A DNA stretch of 64,000 bases from Eutreptiella sp. 'Long Island Sound 2002'. Taxonomy: Eukaryota; Euglenozoa; Euglenophyceae; Eutreptiales; Eutreptiaceae. The number at the start of each line of letters is the position of its first letter. Positions within the stretch are counted from its first letter, which is position 1. The stretch lies in the NCBI GenBank assembly GCA_964036045.1, contig OZ038383.1:96777568-96841567 (forward strand), given 5' to 3'. The notes under the pieces are model-generated. The model ran no database searches, was not told the DNA's origin, and saw only the letters and a list, made by a program, of their open reading frames with translations. Position numbers and translations under genes: made by a program. Shown here piece after piece: positions 61,966 through 64,000 of the stretch.

Positions 61966-63537
61966 TCACGACAATCGCAGCATGTGTGTGAGCTGTAGAA
62001 AAACTGTCCTGTTGAGACGGCACTCTTGGGGGTCTTTCCCTCGCCTCGAAATCTCGTCGGCGGGATTGGATGCAGAGGGCACCCAGACTGGAAGAAGCTG
62101 GATTCGTCTCTCCCAACACCTCTCGAAAAACTCGCGAATCACCCGATTGAGGTGCTTGCGTCGGCCACCCTGATTGAGCAAATAATAATATGTGCATGTG
62201 TTGTCAACAAGAAGTTTGACCACATCGTTGGGTTTGCACAACGCCAACACTCCTAAAGTGGAAGCTCGTAATTCCTTTACATTGATGTGAAGGGAAGCGG
62301 AAGTGTAAGCGTGTGTGATGTCACGTGTACACAAATCAATGGCGCCAAGCTCGTGATCGCTGGCGTCGGTTGCTAAAAACCTCGTGGGTGGAGTGAGCAT
62401 GGGTCGCCCTCCCCATGAAAGGAGATGGTGTTGACACGCCAACACTTGATGTTTCAAGGTGAGAGGAATGGGCAAGACTTTGTCAAAACCGTATCGATGG
62501 GCAAGCTGCACAAATTCGACCAACTCGTCGGTGAGCATGCGCAAACCCGGGAAGCATGCGAGCAAACTTCGCACTTTGCCTAAAATGGCACTTGCTGACC
62601 TCAAGGAAATGGATTCCTTAGTGATGAGTTTGCCTAAATCCTTGCGGTAGGATTTTCGTTTGCGGTCCGGAATGGAGATGACACCCAACCGGAAATCGAT
62701 GTCTATCCCCAAAAATTCCACTAGTTGCGAAGGTGTGAGTTGGGACTTGTTAAAATTAACGACGAAACCTGCTTCTTGCAATGTTCGTAAAACTTCTTCG
62801 GTGGCAGAATTACATTCGCGAAAAGAATGGCCCAAAACCAATATGTCGTCGACATATACGAACACAAGAATGCCACGTGAGCGCCATATGCGCAAGGGCA
62901 CCTTGATAATGGATTGCCACACTTGCGGGGAAACGTTAAGTCCAAACGGGAGTCCTAGGAAACGAAAACATTTGTCTCCTACTTGTACACCAACGTAATC
63001 GGAAAAATGTGGAGAGAGAGGACAATGGAAGTATGCATGAGACAAGTCGATCTTTGAGGCAAACATGCCTCGGCGCAACTCAGGGAAGACCACGCCCCAA
63101 TGATCCAACCGAAATGGTTTGGTGTTGATGAACCGATTCACTTTCTTGAGATTGGTGATGAAGCGCCTTTTAATGTTTCCATTTGGTTCTTGTTTGGAAA
63201 TGACGAACCAAGGCACAAAATACTTTATAAGAGATGGTAGAGCGCGCTCCACGGCGCCAATGCTCTCATATTCGCACAAAGTTTCGCGGGCGAAAGCGAG
63301 CTCTTCGTCCGTACACGAAACGGGATGCCCCTTCCCAAAGACTGGGAGCTTTATATTGGGAAAAAGCCCACGAGTGAGCAAATCCAAAACACGAGGGGGG
63401 GCGTGGCGTGACCACCATTGCCACCCATTACGCAACCGGTGAGGAACCGGTTCTACCTCGGCCCCATTATCCTTGGGCGTCCCCACTACCGGAGGCTCTG
63501 GGCGCGGAAGGGCGGTATGCACCTTTTCCTCCTCCAT
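61966..63537 (-). CDS. DIRS reverse transcriptase / RNase H
   Basis: 523 codons, uninterrupted, TGA stop; the GAG-rich start MEEEKVHTALPRPEPP lies inside the end of the Gag-like ORF. RT motifs: NLKKVNRFINTKPFRLD, KIDLSHAYFHCPLS (motif A), LGLPFGLNVSPQVWQ (motif B), FVYVDDILVLGHSF (catalytic YVDD) and FNKSQLTPSQLVEFLGI (motifs D/E). RNase H follows with FLATDASDHELGAID and LLVDNTCTYYYLLNQGG. It copies element RNA into DNA. The overlap with the upstream ORF, in another frame, suggests frameshift or re-initiation. Confidence 0.93.
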   Translation of the reverse strand: MEEEKVHTALPRPEPPVVGTPKDNGAEVEPVPHRLRNGWQWWSRHAPPRVLDLLTRGLFPNIKLPVFGKGHPVSCTDEELAFARETLCEYESIGAVERALPSLIKYFVPWFVISKQEPNGNIKRRFITNLKKVNRFINTKPFRLDHWGVVFPELRRGMFASKIDLSHAYFHCPLSPHFSDYVGVQVGDKCFRFLGLPFGLNVSPQVWQSIIKVPLRIWRSRGILVFVYVDDILVLGHSFRECNSATEEVLRTLQEAGFVVNFNKSQLTPSQLVEFLGIDIDFRLGVISIPDRKRKSYRKDLGKLITKESISLRSASAILGKVRSLLACFPGLRMLTDELVEFVQLAHRYGFDKVLPIPLTLKHQVLACQHHLLSWGGRPMLTPPTRFLATDASDHELGAIDLCTRDITHAYTSASLHINVKELRASTLGVLALCKPNDVVKLLVDNTCTYYYLLNQGGRRKHLNRVIREFFERCWERRIQLLPVWVPSASNPADEISRRGKDPQECRLNRTVFLQLTHMLRLS

Positions 63538-63865
63538 CCTTGCCTTTGCCTTGGCTTCGGGAGTTGTCGTTTCGACGGTTACCGCGGAAATTCCGATTGA
63601 AGCGGCCTTGTCCGTTGCCCGCTTCTTCCGCCATGGGCTGAGAAGAGGGTTTGGAACGCCGAAAACGGTTTAACTCCGAATTTGATTTGGCTAAGGCGAG
63701 ATCCGCTTTTGAAAAAAGGGGATTCTTGTGAGGAAGGGATTCTGGAATAGACTTAGCTTTTCGGTGCTCTTGCATGCGTAATGCCAAGTCCAAATAATTG
63801 ATTAAATCCAAATAAATTGGCAGGCTGGCGGTGAAGATAATGTTTGGGACAGGACTAACCGCCAA
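63467..63865 (-). CDS. DIRS Gag-like ORF
   Basis: About 132 codons from a TTG or an unplaced upstream start next to the right inverted repeat, ending in TAA inside the RT ORF. The N-terminal part is hydrophobic and helical (LPIYLDLINYLDLALRM). The C-terminal part is basic and Gly/Asn/Arg-rich (RFNRNFRGNRRNDNSRSQGK), typical of RNA-binding Gag tails. Shorter than most DIRS Gag proteins, so the 5' part may be missing or lie beyond the repeat. There is no zinc knuckle. Confidence 0.65.
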   Translation of the reverse strand: MAVSPVPNIIFTASLPIYLDLINYLDLALRMQEHRKAKSIPESLPHKNPLFSKADLALAKSNSELNRFRRSKPSSQPMAEEAGNGQGRFNRNFRGNRRNDNSRSQGKGKDGGGKGAYRPSAPRASGSGDAQG

Positions 63866-63948
63866 CTGCCGGCAACAAAAATCTTAACAAGCCGGCAACA
63901 TAGAGTCTGTCTTCAAGCTCTTGGTGCTCCGGTCCCTACCCTTCTCGA

Positions 63949-64000
63949 CATACGCACGCACGTCGCGCACATCCAGGATGGCCCATGTATCCAGCATCTG
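63949..64000. other. flank of the DIRS-like element
   Basis: Sequence beyond the right terminus up to the window end; nothing identifiable. Confidence 0.3.

Larger units (their letters stand above)
59484..63948 (-). mobile_element. DIRS-like tyrosine-recombinase retrotransposon, nearly complete
   Basis: Inverted termini: 59523-59584 matches the reverse complement of 63869-63930 with one visible mismatch. An internal complementary region (59838-59938) contains the inverse of the outer left end (59484-59538), followed by a copy matching the inverse of the right end (63911-63947). This joined-ends arrangement is diagnostic for DIRS elements, which replicate through a circle. On the minus strand the order is Gag-like ORF, RT/RNase H, tyrosine recombinase. 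One in-frame TAG interrupts the recombinase and an insertion separates it from the RT. Confidence 0.9.

Overview
The window is nuclear DNA of a repeat-rich eukaryote. It holds a spliced CLC-type chloride channel gene with GT-AG introns, an APE-type LINE, a DIRS-like tyrosine-recombinase retrotransposon, several terminal-inverted-repeat (TIR) DNA transposons, long CA/GT microsatellites and very many poly(G)/poly(C) tracts. No bacterial-style operon or organelle gene set is visible. A unicellular alga or other protist fits best, but I cannot name the lineage. Telomere-like CCCTAA/TTAGGG pieces occur near 27.76 and 27.93 kb.

Layout. 1-2.3 kb: minus-strand overlapping ORFs of a retroelement- or virus-like unit that runs off the left edge. 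3.07-4.48 kb: an 84/85-bp tandem array with a 169-bp higher-order period, then an AT-rich palindromic block. 4.85-11.2 kb: repeat-rich DNA without a convincing gene. 11.2-26.05 kb: the one clear host gene, a CLC channel on the minus strand. I place nine exons; the eight introns are phase 0 and are filled with mobile elements and microsatellites. A C2-like segment lies between the two CBS motifs. 27.4-29.3 kb: a TIR-bounded unit holding a ~1-kb repeat whose inverted copy lies at 58.4-59.5 kb. 30.3-33.8 kb: remnants of a DDE (Harbinger-like) transposase and of a zinc-finger gene.

34.5-46.2 kb is one LINE on the minus strand (ORF1, endonuclease, reverse transcriptase, C-terminal zinc knuckle) broken by two insertions. 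A 971-bp Harbinger-like element (36530-37500, TSD TCA) lies in the RT. A 5.27-kb TIR element (39807-45071) lies in ORF1. The larger insertion carries clusters of the CTAGAAC/GTTCTAG motif beside both termini and again inside each of its own predicted introns. Its proteins match no transposase I recognise. I regard this as the most unusual object in the window.

46.8-49.2 kb: a long minus-strand reading frame interrupted mostly by TAG codons. 49.6-50.0 kb: a second tandem array related to those at 12.6 and 30.8 kb. 50.7-53.1 kb: exons of a polytopic membrane protein. 54.4-57.4 kb: an unknown zinc-finger gene between exact 33-bp hairpin repeats, plus a SAM-domain exon. 59.48-63.95 kb: an almost complete DIRS-like element on the minus strand, with inverted termini, internal complementary region, Gag-like ORF, RT/RNase H and tyrosine recombinase. 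It has one in-frame TAG and a SINE-like insertion.

All motif identifications are by eye. Exon borders are inferred from GT-AG sites, frame and conserved motifs, without transcript evidence.
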